Below are positions 14,810 through 22,704 of a stretch of DNA of 35,198 bases, in pieces. The DNA is from Pirellulales bacterium (GTDB lineage Bacteria > Planctomycetota > Planctomycetia > Pirellulales > Thermoguttaceae). Each line of letters starts with the position of its first letter. Position 1 is the first letter of the stretch. Under the pieces are notes generated by a model. That model saw only the letters and a list, made by a program, of their open reading frames with translations. It was not told the DNA's origin and made no database searches. A program made the position numbers and the translations under genes. Where the stretch lies: NCBI GenBank assembly GCA_020846145.1, contig JADLEL010000048.1, forward strand, positions 1 through 35,198, given 5' to 3'.

Positions 14810-16231
14810 TCAGCCAGCTTGGTCGATGATCGGCATTTTAAGGGTGCGCGTTTGCGCGCCGGCCTTGGCCAACAAGGCGTACGCGACAAATCCCACGACA
14901 AACGCGGCGACCGGGGGCGCGGGGATTTCGGGGATTACGCCTTTCAACGCGGGAATCAATCCGGCGCCGCCCACCGCGAATCCAACCGCCCACGAAATCC
15001 AACCCGCGGGATTGAAACCGGCGCGCGGACCGGACCATTTGCATCCGGCGAGGAGGTAATCGGCCGCCATGGCGCCGCAAATCGGCCCGAACGAAGCGCC
15101 GATGATGGTGAACACGCTCGTCAAATTACCGGCCCATCCCGTTACGGCCAGAATGATGCTGGCAAGAGTGCCCAGTCCTACCGAAACCTGCGGATTGATT
15201 TTCGGCAGCGTGGTCTTGAAGCTATTGGCGGCGATGAAAGTGGCGAAACAGGTGGCGGGGAAGGCGGCCAACGCCAGAAGCCACAAGAGGACTCCGGCCG
15301 GTTTTACCCCGATAATATGCGACAGCATATCGGTGGAACACAAGTTTGCCGGGTCGGGCGCAATGCCCAATCCATGTCCTCCCGCAACCACGAGCATGCC
15401 CAGCCCGCCGGCAATAATCGTTGAGAGCACAATCCCCACAAGCCCCCCCAAGTGAACGTCCTTGGAGTGTCGGTTATTCATGCCGAAATCGGCGCCGGCG
15501 GCGCCTGCCGTGGCAAAAAAACCGACGATTACGCCGAGGATCATGCAAAAAACCGTCGCGGCGGATAAAGCCGGTTGGGCATGTTTTTCCATCCCCGCTT
15601 GAACTAATGCTTGCGGATCGAATTTCGACAATCCTCCCAAGGTGCCAGAAGCAAGAATGACCAGCGCAACCAGCGGAACGATTGGCGCAAAAGTCGCCAC
15701 GCGGCCGACATAACGAATGCCCTTAAGACCCACAAAGGCCGCTGCAATCGCCCACACGGTCGCCACGGCGGCGGGCCAATAAGATCCCGCGCCGAGCTTA
15801 AACGGTTCGCATAAAAGCTGACTCGATTTATAGGCGCTTACGCCTAGCCAACCGAATTGCAGCAATCCCATCAGGAAACCGGGCATGAGAAAACCGCCTT
15901 GAACGCCATAGGTGGAAGTTCCCACGATGTATAAAGGCAATCCGCTTTTCAGGCCGAGCGTGCCGGGGACGAGGTAAAAGGCGAAGTGGCAAATCAATGC
16001 GGCCACGACAACGCCCGCCAACGCTAAAATAATTCCATGCGAAAGAAACCCGCCCGCAAAAACCGGAAAATGATCCTTATTCGGCATTCCCGGACCGACG
16101 GCGATGGTTTGCCAGAATACGAACCAGAGCATAATCCCGGCGTAGGTTTGCGCCGTGCTCAGATACCAGGGAACGCGGCTCGATTGCGGCACCGGCCGCA
16201 CTGCTTCCAAGTAGTGGGGAAGGGAATCCAT
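14810..16231 (-). CDS. NCS1-family (cytosine/purine/allantoin-type) permease
   Basis: 473 aa with about 12 hydrophobic helices. N-terminal RVPWYLSTAQTYAGIMLWFVFW, then LKSGLPLYIVGTSTYGVQGG, WLGVSAYKSS, FATAGAAGADFGMNNRHSKDVHLGGLVG and GPICGAMAADYLLA match the nucleobase:cation symporter-1 family (CodB/HyuP/allantoin permease group). It imports a nucleobase, hydantoin or related ring compound across the inner membrane with Na+ or H+. Substrate not predictable. It lies downstream of a class I aldolase on the same strand, but a MITE occupies the 279-bp gap (16271-16475), so co-transcription is uncertain. Confidence 0.9.
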   Translation of the reverse strand: MDSLPHYLEAVRPVPQSSRVPWYLSTAQTYAGIMLWFVFWQTIAVGPGMPNKDHFPVFAGGFLSHGIILALAGVVVAALICHFAFYLVPGTLGLKSGLPLYIVGTSTYGVQGGFLMPGFLMGLLQFGWLGVSAYKSSQLLCEPFKLGAGSYWPAAVATVWAIAAAFVGLKGIRYVGRVATFAPIVPLVALVILASGTLGGLSKFDPQALVQAGMEKHAQPALSAATVFCMILGVIVGFFATAGAAGADFGMNNRHSKDVHLGGLVGIVLSTIIAGGLGMLVVAGGHGLGIAPDPANLCSTDMLSHIIGVKPAGVLLWLLALAAFPATCFATFIAANSFKTTLPKINPQVSVGLGTLASIILAVTGWAGNLTSVFTIIGASFGPICGAMAADYLLAGCKWSGPRAGFNPAGWISWAVGFAVGGAGLIPALKGVIPEIPAPPVAAFVVGFVAYALLAKAGAQTRTLKMPIIDQAG

Positions 16232-16270
16232 AGGTTGCCTCGCGTCATGTATCGTTGGGAAAGGTCATTT

Positions 16271-16475
16271 GTAAGCGTTCACGCCCCGGTCGGGGACTGG
16301 TCCATTTTTCGGCGGGAAAACGTATTTTGTTGACAAACGGTAGGCCGAAAACATGGACCTGTCCCCTTCCCGCGGCGCGAGGGGGACAGTCCCATTTTCG
16401 CGGCGATTAAGCACTTTTACGGCACCATAATCTTTTGCGCCGCGAAAATCGGGACAGTCCCCTGTGAACGGTTAC
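16271..16475 (+). mobile_element. double-hairpin MITE, copy A (complete)
   Basis: 205 bp. Imperfect 12-bp terminal inverted repeats GTAAGCGTTCAC (16271-16282) and GTGAACGGTTAC (16464-16475). Flanked by an exact 8-bp direct repeat GGTCATTT (16263-16270 and 16476-16483), a likely target duplication. It contains two long hairpins in tandem: 16292-16366 (GGGGACTGGTCC... pairing with ...GGACCTGTCCCC) and 16382-16462 (GGGGACAGTCCC... pairing with ...GGGACAGTCCCC). No ORF. Shared with copies at 31590, 33566 and 35046 and partial copies at 25015 and 13374. Confidence 0.88.
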
Positions 16476-16510
16476 GGTCATTTATCATCCACGGGAACGA
16501 GTCGTTTTCG

Positions 16511-17332
16511 TCACGGGGCGGCTCCCTCGGCGGTGGTCAGTCCGGCGATTTTCAAGGCTTCGTCCGCCGATTTGCCGTCATGGATCACCGCTTTGAAAGC
16601 GGTGAGCGCGGCCGCGATCTTCTGGAATCCCCAGATATTGCGGCCGATCGTCGCGCCGCGGGCGCCGCTTGCGACAACTTCCGCCATCATCTCCAGCGCC
16701 GCTTTCAGCGTGTCGCACTTCGGCCCGCCGGCGGCCACCAGGGGCACGGGACAGTCGGCCACGATCTCCGCATAAGCCCGCACATCGCCGCAATAGGGCG
16801 TTTTGACCACGTCCGCTCCTGTCTCTGCCGCACAACGAACCGCGAAGGCAATGTCTTCGGGATTGAACAAAATCTTGCCCGACGACAAATCGCGGGGATA
16901 AATGTGGCAGATGACGGGTATTTCGTATCGAATCGCTTCGCGGACGGAATCGGCGACGGCGCGCAAGGTAGCGGCATCGCCGGCGCCGCCGATGAAGGCG
17001 GCAATCGCGAATGCATCGGCGCCCAGTCGAACGGCGTCTTCGGGCGTAGCCAACTGTTCTCGCTCCACGCTTTTTGGATGCATCGCCGTACTCTGCACGA
17101 TCAAAGGCGCCGTGCCCGCATAAGGCGCCCAGGCCGATGCGGCGATTCCCTTGTGCAACGTAACGGCATCCGGCCTGCCGGCGACGAGCGCTTGCAACGT
17201 CGATTTAATGTGCCGCAGGCCCGGCGGCAAGCCTTCTCCATAACCGAAAAAGTGATCCGCCGCCACCGAGCATAATCGGCCCGAGGGATGCGAAAAAATC
17301 CGATTCATGCGAACGAGCTTTCCAAGATTCAT
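16511..17332 (-). CDS. DhnA-type class I aldolase (DeoC/FbaB/LacD-like)
   Basis: 273 aa. Motifs of the archaeal-type class I fructose-bisphosphate aldolase family: LCSVAADHFFGYG near the N-terminus (catalytic-region Asp), AVTLHKGIA, PVICHIYPRD, TGADVVKTPYCGD (Schiff-base Lys in VVKT), PLVAAGGPK and GARGATIGRNIWGF (phosphate-binding GRN). Members cleave or form C-C bonds in phosphorylated ketoses through a lysine imine; relatives include LsrF and 2-amino-3,7-dideoxy-D-threo-hept-6-ulosonate synthase. Substrate here unknown. Start at 17332 or possibly ATG 17308. On the same strand as the permease, separated from it by a MITE. Confidence 0.9.
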   Translation of the reverse strand: MNLGKLVRMNRIFSHPSGRLCSVAADHFFGYGEGLPPGLRHIKSTLQALVAGRPDAVTLHKGIAASAWAPYAGTAPLIVQSTAMHPKSVEREQLATPEDAVRLGADAFAIAAFIGGAGDAATLRAVADSVREAIRYEIPVICHIYPRDLSSGKILFNPEDIAFAVRCAAETGADVVKTPYCGDVRAYAEIVADCPVPLVAAGGPKCDTLKAALEMMAEVVASGARGATIGRNIWGFQKIAAALTAFKAVIHDGKSADEALKIAGLTTAEGAAP

Positions 17333-18148
17333 TTTTTCTTTGTCGCGAATAATTCCAAGGTTGATGACAATCGGTCCATAAACGCATACGGGAAAAAATT
17401 ATCCGCGATATCCTTATTTGGTTGCAACCTCTCTTGCACGCCACTCCACTCTGCGCAATCTGCCTAGAATAACGGTTGTTGGCGTGTTTTGTGGAAGAGG
17501 ATGACAGAAAGGCGGGCTCCGGTGTAAAACATTGAAGCGTTTGCGTCATGTTTCATAGTCCTACTCCAGGAGCCCGTGCGATGATTATCGAGGTTGAGGA
17601 GTGGTATTGCAAAAGGAGGTGTTGATAAAGCGATTTGTCTTGCATCGGTGAATTCCTCCTCCCAGGATTCTACCATGCCCACGATAAACCCGGATGGACC
17701 AAATAAAAGCCCAAATCCACCTTATTCAACTGTCTAAAATTTCGGGACCACTTCAACCTTTGCTGAGACTACCGGTCATTCGGGGAAGGAATAATTGGGC
17801 AAATTGGGATCGGGTGGCCACGGGCGGCTGCCCACCCGCGGCTCCCACGGACCCGAACGTGCGCGATTAACGCATTCGATTCCTCAAGTTTCAATTCGCT
17901 ACGCGGTTTGCCCCCGTGGGATTTACTGTCCCCGACATTTATTCGGTCGCCGTTACCCTCGCCGAGATGCTGACCCAGAACACCGTAAACGAGACTTTCG
18001 ACGTTTACGTCGGCATTACACCGACGATCCACATTTCATGCCCCCGTAATACTCGAATACCGCACCCGGAACTCAATCCGAATACATACCGATAAACTAC
18101 CCAAGACCAGAGTCCAAAAACCGTAAACCGCGACCAATGGTCGCGGCT
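17333..18148. other. 816-bp gene-poor stretch with hairpins and a possible coding fragment
   Basis: No intact gene is supported. It contains an inverted repeat CGGGCTCC (17513-17520) / GGAGCCCG (17569-17576), a second hairpin CGGGTGG (17811-17817) / CCACCCG (17832-17838), and a short open stretch around 17907-18050 that reads APVGFTVPDIYSVAVTLAEM, then LTQNTVNETFDVYVGITPT. It looks like a coding remnant, but there is no start, no homology I recognise and it soon ends. The stretch is probably degenerate or repeat-derived DNA between two minus-strand genes. Confidence 0.4.
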
Positions 18149-19378
18149 TTACATGAGGCATCGCCCGATTTGCCGCACGGCCTGGCGGATGCGATTCTCG
18201 TTTTCCACGAGCGCCATGCGGACATTTCCTTCGCCGGCGGGGCCGAAACCGGCTCCGGGGCTGACGACCACGTCCCCCTCCTTCAGCAACTTCATGGCAA
18301 AATCGAAGGAATTCATTTGCGATGCCCACGGTTCCGGCATTTTCGTCCAGAGAAACATTGTGGCCTTGGGCCGTTCTTCGACGGGCCAGCCCATCCGTTC
18401 GAGGCCTTCGCAGAGCACGTCCCTTCGCCGTTCGTAGATTTTCGCCTGCGCTTCGACGTGCGCGTCGGTATGCCGCAGGGCCATGATCGCCGCGATTTGG
18501 ATCGGCGCGAACATGCCGTAATCGTAATAACCCTTGATGGTCGAGAGGGCCCGCAGCATTTCGGCGTTGCCCGCCGCGAATCCGACCCGCCAGCCGGCCA
18601 TATTGTAGCCTTTGCTCATGGTGGTCAGTTCCACGCCCACGTCCAGCGCGCCCGGAGCGGCCAGAAAACTGGGCGTTTTGTAGCCGTCGAAAACCACGTC
18701 GGCGTAGGCCAAATCGCTAATGACCATGAAGTGGTATTTTTTCGCCAGTTTTACGACTTCCACATAGAATTCCGGGGCGACGACCGTGGTCGTCGGATTG
18801 TGCGGAAAATTGACGATCAGCAATTTCGGCCGCGGCACGATATGCCGGCAGGTGTAATCGATATTCGCCAGCAAGCGTTCGGCGTCGGTAACTTCGAGCA
18901 GAATCGCATTGGCCGCGGCCATCGCCACGGCATAAAGATGGGCGGGATAGGAAGGCGCAGGCACGATGGCCGTGTCGCCCGGCCCCACCAACGCCAAACA
19001 GATATGGCTGAAACCCTCTTTGGAACCGAGGCAGACGATTGCCTCCCGTTCGGGATCGAGATGAACGCCGTATTGTTTGAAATACTTCGCCGCCACCTCG
19101 CGGCGAAGGCTCATAATGCCTTGGGCGGGCGCGTAGCCGTGATTTTTTGGGTCCCGCGCGGCCTCGGCAAGTTTCTCGATGACCGACTCATGGGGGGGAT
19201 CGCTCGGATTTCCCATCCCCATATCGATCACGTCGTCCCCCGAACGGCGTTTTTCGTACATCAATTTGTTAATCTGCGCAAATAAATACGGCGGCAACCG
19301 ACGAACCCGCTCCGCTACCTCGATGGTAAACGGCGTATTTTGCGAAACCTGCTCGCCCACCGGATTGTCGTCTCGCAT
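18149..19378 (-). CDS. alaC: AlaC-like aminotransferase (pyridoxal-phosphate, class I/II)
   Basis: 409 aa from ATG 19378 ([10 protein letters not shown]), chosen because GAGG lies 9 nt upstream; an ATG at 19417 adds 13 unlikely residues. Fold type I aminotransferase: [91 protein letters not shown] (NP motif), [13 protein letters not shown] (PLP-binding Asp/Tyr) and [20 protein letters not shown] with the Schiff-base Lys. The sequence closely resembles the glutamate-pyruvate aminotransferase AlaC, which makes alanine, and less closely LL-diaminopimelate aminotransferase. Monocistronic by appearance. Confidence 0.9.
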   Translation of the reverse strand: MRDDNPVGEQVSQNTPFTIEVAERVRRLPPYLFAQINKLMYEKRRSGDDVIDMGMGNPSDPPHESVIEKLAEAARDPKNHGYAPAQGIMSLRREVAAKYFKQYGVHLDPEREAIVCLGSKEGFSHICLALVGPGDTAIVPAPSYPAHLYAVAMAAANAILLEVTDAERLLANIDYTCRHIVPRPKLLIVNFPHNPTTTVVAPEFYVEVVKLAKKYHFMVISDLAYADVVFDGYKTPSFLAAPGALDVGVELTTMSKGYNMAGWRVGFAAGNAEMLRALSTIKGYYDYGMFAPIQIAAIMALRHTDAHVEAQAKIYERRRDVLCEGLERMGWPVEERPKATMFLWTKMPEPWASQMNSFDFAMKLLKEGDVVVSPGAGFGPAGEGNVRMALVENENRIRQAVRQIGRCLM

Positions 19379-19511
19379 GGCAATTTTCCTCGCGCTTAGC
19401 CACTCACATCGAATCAATCCAGCATAAAGGTGGAAGGGGGAAGGCGGAAGGCGGGGAGAAGAAGAATCGAGGGCATCTCGATTGATTTTTTGATTTTTTC
19501 CAAAAAAACGC

Positions 19512-19539
19512 TTGACAAAACCGACGGAAGTGATAGACT
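19512..19539 (+). promoter_or_regulatory. candidate sigma70-type promoter
   Basis: TTGACA (19512-19517), 16-nt spacer, TAGACT (19534-19539), in a locally A+T-rich stretch. It points toward the small ORF at 19852. No conservation evidence is available. Confidence 0.35.
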
Positions 19540-19737
19540 TCTACCGTTTGATTTTTCATCCGCTTTTTAGCATCTCTATGGAGGTAGCGGCGATTATTCG
19601 ACGGATTGGTTTTCACGCAAATCTTGTCTGAGAGCGCCGTTCGTCGTTCTTTTCGAGTATTTTCTCAAGGCGGAAACCCCCTGTGCGTTCGCTCGTCCCG
19701 CGATGGGCGTTCCCCAGCACAATGCCGCATCGCCGGC

Positions 19738-19825
19738 GATGAAAACGGGGACAGGCACCGCAACTACTAGGGGTTGGTATAGGACGACAATACAACATGT
19801 TGCGGAGCCAGTCCCCGTTTTCATC
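19738..19825. repeat. 88-bp hairpin repeat with GGGGACAGG/CCAGTCCCC arms
   Basis: 27-nt arms (19738-19764 and 19799-19825; outer arm GATGAAAACGGGGACAGGC) pairing with two mismatches around a 34-nt loop. The GGGGAC(A/T)GG core is the same as in the MITE family, but the flanking arm sequence differs, so it may be a related REP/MITE type. Confidence 0.65.
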
Positions 19826-19851
19826 AACTCACCCTGGGGCGCGTTGAGAAG

Positions 19852-20154
19852 ATGAAGATCGGGGCCACGGTATGGAGAATGTTCATGGATGCCGTTTGTT
19901 ACGCAATCCGAATAAAGCTTTGCCGGTTGGGATGGGATCCCCAACAGCGGGAGATCGAGACCTTGCGCGGAGATAAGGTCTGGGTGGTATTCAGCAATCG
20001 AAACGGCCGCTCCTTTTCCATCCAGGCGTGCACGCAGCGGGAAGCCTGGGAATCGGCCTGGCGGCTGGTCGGCGAAAAGCAGAAAACCTCCGACGAGCCG
20101 CGCATGATTTTGCCCTTCCCCACGATTATTCCATCCTATCATCGCGCGGCGTAG
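19852..20154 (+). CDS. small hypothetical protein
   Basis: 100 codons from ATG 19852; in-frame ATGs at 19876 and 19882 are alternatives. The segment WDPQQREIETLRGDKVWVVF, then SNRNGRSFSIQACTQREAWE, has normal protein character with a basic, Trp-containing, possibly alpha/beta fold. No family recognised. It begins 26 bp after a hairpin repeat and ends 14 bp before the convergent lipoprotein gene stop. No strong ribosome binding site. Confidence 0.42.
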   Translation: MKIGATVWRMFMDAVCYAIRIKLCRLGWDPQQREIETLRGDKVWVVFSNRNGRSFSIQACTQREAWESAWRLVGEKQKTSDEPRMILPFPTIIPSYHRAA

Positions 20155-20167
20155 GGAATATGTTATC

Positions 20168-20875
20168 TCACAACGTGGAGGCGTCTTGCGCGAAATCGGC
20201 GTTGGCGTCGTGGGCGTAGAAGTGCCGCGCGATTTGGTCGGCCAACACCTTGATGAATTCCTGGCGGAACTCGAATTCCTGCTTGTCGGAGGTGGGAATG
20301 CCCGTGTTCGGCGGATATTTCGTTTCCGGCAGGCTTTTCTCGAAGACGATGTTGTCGCCGCCGTCTTGGTCTTTTCGGGGCGTTTTCTTATCCTTGGCTT
20401 TCGTTTCTTCGTCTCGGCAGTCGTGGACCTGAATGGAGGAGATCGCCCGGCCTTGATAAATGGTTTGCCCCTGGAGGAGGGCGAAGCCGCCCAGTTCGAC
20501 GCTCACCACCATGTCGGCCTTGAGGGCCTTGCCCATTTCGTTGACATCCACGGGATAATGATCGTCGCACCAGACGTGGACCTTTTGCTGATCGATGACC
20601 TTGATCTTCGGCACGTTTTTCTGCAAACAAGCGCCGATCTGCCGGGCCAATTCCTCGGGAACGTAGGGATTGGGGTATTGCAGATCGACCACCGGGCTGA
20701 CGATTACCGCCACTCGCTTGCCTTTCAAGTATTTGTATTCCGGATCGACGTTCGTGCCCTTGATGAGATACATCATCGTGGCCAGGCCGCTGACGCATCC
20801 GCCGGAAACCAGCACCGCCAGCAATGCCAGCGAGAGAAACAACGGGATTCGATATCGCGGTGAGGGACGGTCCAT
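20168..20875 (-). CDS. putative lipoprotein, planctomycete conserved hypothetical
   Basis: 235 aa. Lipoprotein signal peptide with hydrophobic LFLSLALLAVLVSGGC; C27 is the probable lipidated residue. GAGG lies 7 nt upstream of the ATG. The mature part starts VSGLATMMYLIKGTNVDPEY, then KYLKGKRVAVIVSPV, and has an alternating alpha/beta pattern (VVDLQYPNPYVPEELARQIG; KVIDQQKVHVWCDDH; ADMVVSVELGGF), resembling envelope proteins that share a TolB/CsgG-like N-terminal fold. That comparison is weak. Expected at the periplasmic face of the membrane. A 40-bp inverted repeat lies directly upstream. Confidence 0.85.
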   Translation of the reverse strand: MDRPSPRYRIPLFLSLALLAVLVSGGCVSGLATMMYLIKGTNVDPEYKYLKGKRVAVIVSPVVDLQYPNPYVPEELARQIGACLQKNVPKIKVIDQQKVHVWCDDHYPVDVNEMGKALKADMVVSVELGGFALLQGQTIYQGRAISSIQVHDCRDEETKAKDKKTPRKDQDGGDNIVFEKSLPETKYPPNTGIPTSDKQEFEFRQEFIKVLADQIARHFYAHDANADFAQDASTL

Positions 20876-20924
20876 CGTACGACCTCGTGGAATGGTGGAA
20901 AGGGCGGTTTTCGGAAAGGGTATT

Positions 20925-21042
20925 TCAAATTGGTAATTTCAAATTTCAAATTTCAAATTGAACGAGGTGAATTTGAAAGGGCAAAGATTCTCGTACGCAT
21001 GTCGTTCAATTTGCAATTTTCAATTTGCAATTACCAATTTGC
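20925..21042. repeat. A+T-rich 40-bp inverted repeat (hairpin)
   Basis: Arms 20925-20964 and 21003-21042 (outer bases TCAAATTGGTAATTTC... and ...GCAATTACCAATTTGC) pair over about 35 of 40 positions around a 38-nt loop. The arms are built from CAAATTT-type words repeated in tandem. The hairpin lies between the stop of the DUF2752 gene and the start of the lipoprotein gene, both on the minus strand; it could terminate the former or be a simple-sequence repeat element. Confidence 0.6.
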
Positions 21043-21056
21043 AATAGGTTTTTTCG

Positions 21057-21560
21057 TCAAGGAAGGCGCATAATCAAGCGGCATCCCCACTGGAGCAACA
21101 CGATGCCGAGGATGCCGCCGGCAATCCAGGGAGTCGAACTCCCGGAGGGCGTCCACGCGAAATGGCGGCCGCGGATTGCCGTCGCGAGCGACCAGGGGAC
21201 GGCCAGTATCGCCAGCATTCCCAACAACGCTCCGCCCGCATTTGCGCGGCAGGAGGCCAATATCTCTCCCCGCACCAGATGCGCCCAGGAAGTGGTCATG
21301 CCGCACGTTGGGCAGGGCGCGCCGACCAGGAGGTAAAACGAGCAGGGGGGCAAGCCGAGTTGCCGGTGGGTTCCGTAATGCGTTTTGTCGGGCTGCAAAA
21401 AAGCCGCGATCATCAGCAAGACGACTAATCCCACGCCCAACGCGGCCAGCAACGACCGCGTCTGGCCGTTTAACTCCTTTCGATAAGGCAATTCTCGTTC
21501 TGACACGCCGATCCGATGATGAGAGGGTGGGAAGATACCCGGAAGGCATTTTGCCCGCAA
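21057..21560 (-). CDS. DUF2752 membrane protein
   Basis: 167 aa. After a basic N-terminus there are three or four hydrophobic segments (SLLAALGVGLVVLLMIAAFL; ILASCRANAGGALLGMLAIL; PWIAGGILGIVLLQWGC). The DUF2752 hallmark is clear: CSFYLLVGAPCPTCGMTTSW, then AHLVRGEI, with the paired cysteines of the PCPTCGMT motif. Function unknown; the family is common in Planctomycetota and other bacteria and is an integral membrane protein. The start could also be a GTG at 21506, which would remove 18 residues. Confidence 0.88.
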   Translation of the reverse strand: MRAKCLPGIFPPSHHRIGVSERELPYRKELNGQTRSLLAALGVGLVVLLMIAAFLQPDKTHYGTHRQLGLPPCSFYLLVGAPCPTCGMTTSWAHLVRGEILASCRANAGGALLGMLAILAVPWSLATAIRGRHFAWTPSGSSTPWIAGGILGIVLLQWGCRLIMRLP

Positions 21561-21888
21561 GAGGAATTTCGGGGGAATTCCCTAACGACGGATATTATCG
21601 GCGAAAATGCAAGCCGAAGGAAGACATCCCGAGGAAGGAAACAAGCCTCGACAAGCCAGAGAAAGCCGTCGAGGTTTTTGATCGTAAATCCTTGCCATTC
21701 AATGGGAGTTATGCAAATTTTCATCCCCTCCCTTTAGGTGAAGGGCAAGAGCTAAAGTTCTTCAAGTTAACCTTGTATTCTCTTTCCTTTTCTCGCATTG
21801 TCGAAAACACCCGTTTCGGGTATCTTTCGCGGTCCGAATGGCACGGACCTGGGCCGAAATCGCTCATCGAGGAATCGCAGGCGGCGTT
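21561..21888. other. intergenic region between divergent genes
   Basis: 328 bp with no supported gene. It holds only a small hairpin ACCCG-TTT-CGGGT near 21811-21823 and presumably the promoters for the two divergent genes; no convincing -35/-10 pair was found. Confidence 0.35.
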
Positions 21889-22362
21889 ATGGATTATGAG
21901 ATTCAAAGCTTCACCCGGCATTGTTCGACGAGCGGGCGGGAGTTCGCGCCGGGGGAGTGGTATTACTCGGTGGTGATCGCCGAGGGGGACGACTTGAAGC
22001 GTTTCGACTACGCGGCGGAAGTGTGGCCGGGTCCGCCGGAAAACGCCGTCGGCTGGTGGAAGTCGCAGGTGCCCGACAAGACCTCGCGCCGCAAACACTG
22101 GGCGCCGAACGACGTGATGCTGAACTTTTTCGACGAACTGGCGGTCCAGCCCGAAAAGCAAGACATGCGTTACGTGCTGACTTTGCTCTTGGTCCGGCGG
22201 AGAGTTTTCCGGCTGGAGGAAGAAGAGCGCGACGCGGAGGGGCGCGAAGTGCTCACGGTGTATTGTCCCCGCCGCGAGGCGACCTACGCCGTCCCCGCCG
22301 TTTTGCCGGCGCAGGAGCGGATCGAGCAAATTCAAGCGGAGTTGGCCGCGCTGCTGCAATGA
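21889..22362 (+). CDS. conserved hypothetical protein (planctomycete type)
   Basis: 157 aa from ATG 21889 (MDYEIQSFTRHCSTSGREFA). An ATG at 21838 would add 17 residues but leaves the conserved-looking start internal. The N-terminus CSTSGREFAPGEWYYSVV suggests a single treble-clef-like Cys motif. The middle (DYAAEVWPGPPENAVGWWKS) and the hydrophobic-acidic FFDELAVQPEKQDMRYVLTL, then LLVRRRVFRLEEEERD, are typical of a small protein found in planctomycete genomes. Function unknown. It precedes two lipoprotein-like genes and the histidine kinase on the same strand. Confidence 0.85.
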   Translation: MDYEIQSFTRHCSTSGREFAPGEWYYSVVIAEGDDLKRFDYAAEVWPGPPENAVGWWKSQVPDKTSRRKHWAPNDVMLNFFDELAVQPEKQDMRYVLTLLLVRRRVFRLEEEERDAEGREVLTVYCPRREATYAVPAVLPAQERIEQIQAELAALLQ

Positions 22363-22410
22363 TGAAGGAGAACCGGCCTGCAGTTTAGCTCGTAGAAAAC
22401 AACATCATTA

Positions 22411-22437
22411 AAACACGGAGGCACGGAGGGCACGGAG
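22411..22437 (+). repeat. CACGGAG-type dispersed repeat, left copy
   Basis: Three tandem CACGGAG words (AAACACGGAGGCACGGAGGG...). An inverted counterpart is at 22636-22663 and a related direct copy at 34971-34995. It supplies the GGAGG used as ribosome binding site of the 54-aa lipoprotein. Confidence 0.6.
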
Positions 22438-22438
22438 A

Positions 22439-22603
22439 ATGGGTGAAAAATGGCGCAAGGTGTTCTTGCCGATCGTCCTGTGGCTCATTGGCCTTGCGAT
22501 ACCCGGTTGTTCCGGCTGCCCATCCGCCAAACACTCCCCAACACCGCCCATCGACGATGCCCCCATCCAAGTCCTCGACCTCAATCCCAATATGTCCGAG
22601 TAG
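22439..22603 (+). CDS. small putative lipoprotein (54 aa)
   Basis: 54 aa. MGEKWRKVFLPIVLWLIGLA, then IPGCSGCPSA: a positive N-region, hydrophobic core and lipobox-like IPGC with C24 as the lipidation site, then a short proline-rich tail ending LDLNPNMSE. GGAGGG lies 8 nt upstream. It is sandwiched between inverted CACGGAG repeats and precedes the LolA-like gene by about 100 bp. No family recognised; such tiny lipoproteins are easily missed in annotation. Confidence 0.6.
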   Translation: MGEKWRKVFLPIVLWLIGLAIPGCSGCPSAKHSPTPPIDDAPIQVLDLNPNMSE

Positions 22604-22635
22604 TTAAACTTGCATACTTCGCGCTTCTTCGTTCC

Positions 22636-22663
22636 TCCTCCGTGTCCTCCGTGTCTCCGTGTT
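22636..22663 (-). repeat. CACGGAG-type dispersed repeat, right (inverted) copy
   Basis: Reverse complement reads AACACGGAGACACGGAGGAC..., matching the left copy at 22411 in inverted orientation. The pair encloses the small lipoprotein gene. Confidence 0.6.
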
Positions 22664-22704
22664 GAAATGATCCTTTTATAGGCATTTTTCGCGTAGGATT
22701 TCCC

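Larger units (their letters stand above)
19379..19851. other. intergenic stretch with a candidate promoter and a hairpin
   Basis: No supported gene in 473 bp. It holds a purine-rich tract (about 19430-19470), a candidate plus-strand promoter (19512-19539) and the hairpin repeat at 19738-19825. A 17-codon ORF at 19578-19631 (MEVAAIIRRIGFHANLV) follows the promoter but has no other support. Confidence 0.4.

Noticed and set aside
19594..20142. 182-codon minus-strand frame
   Set aside because: It crosses the hairpin repeat and opposes a more protein-like small ORF; no ribosome binding site and no motif.
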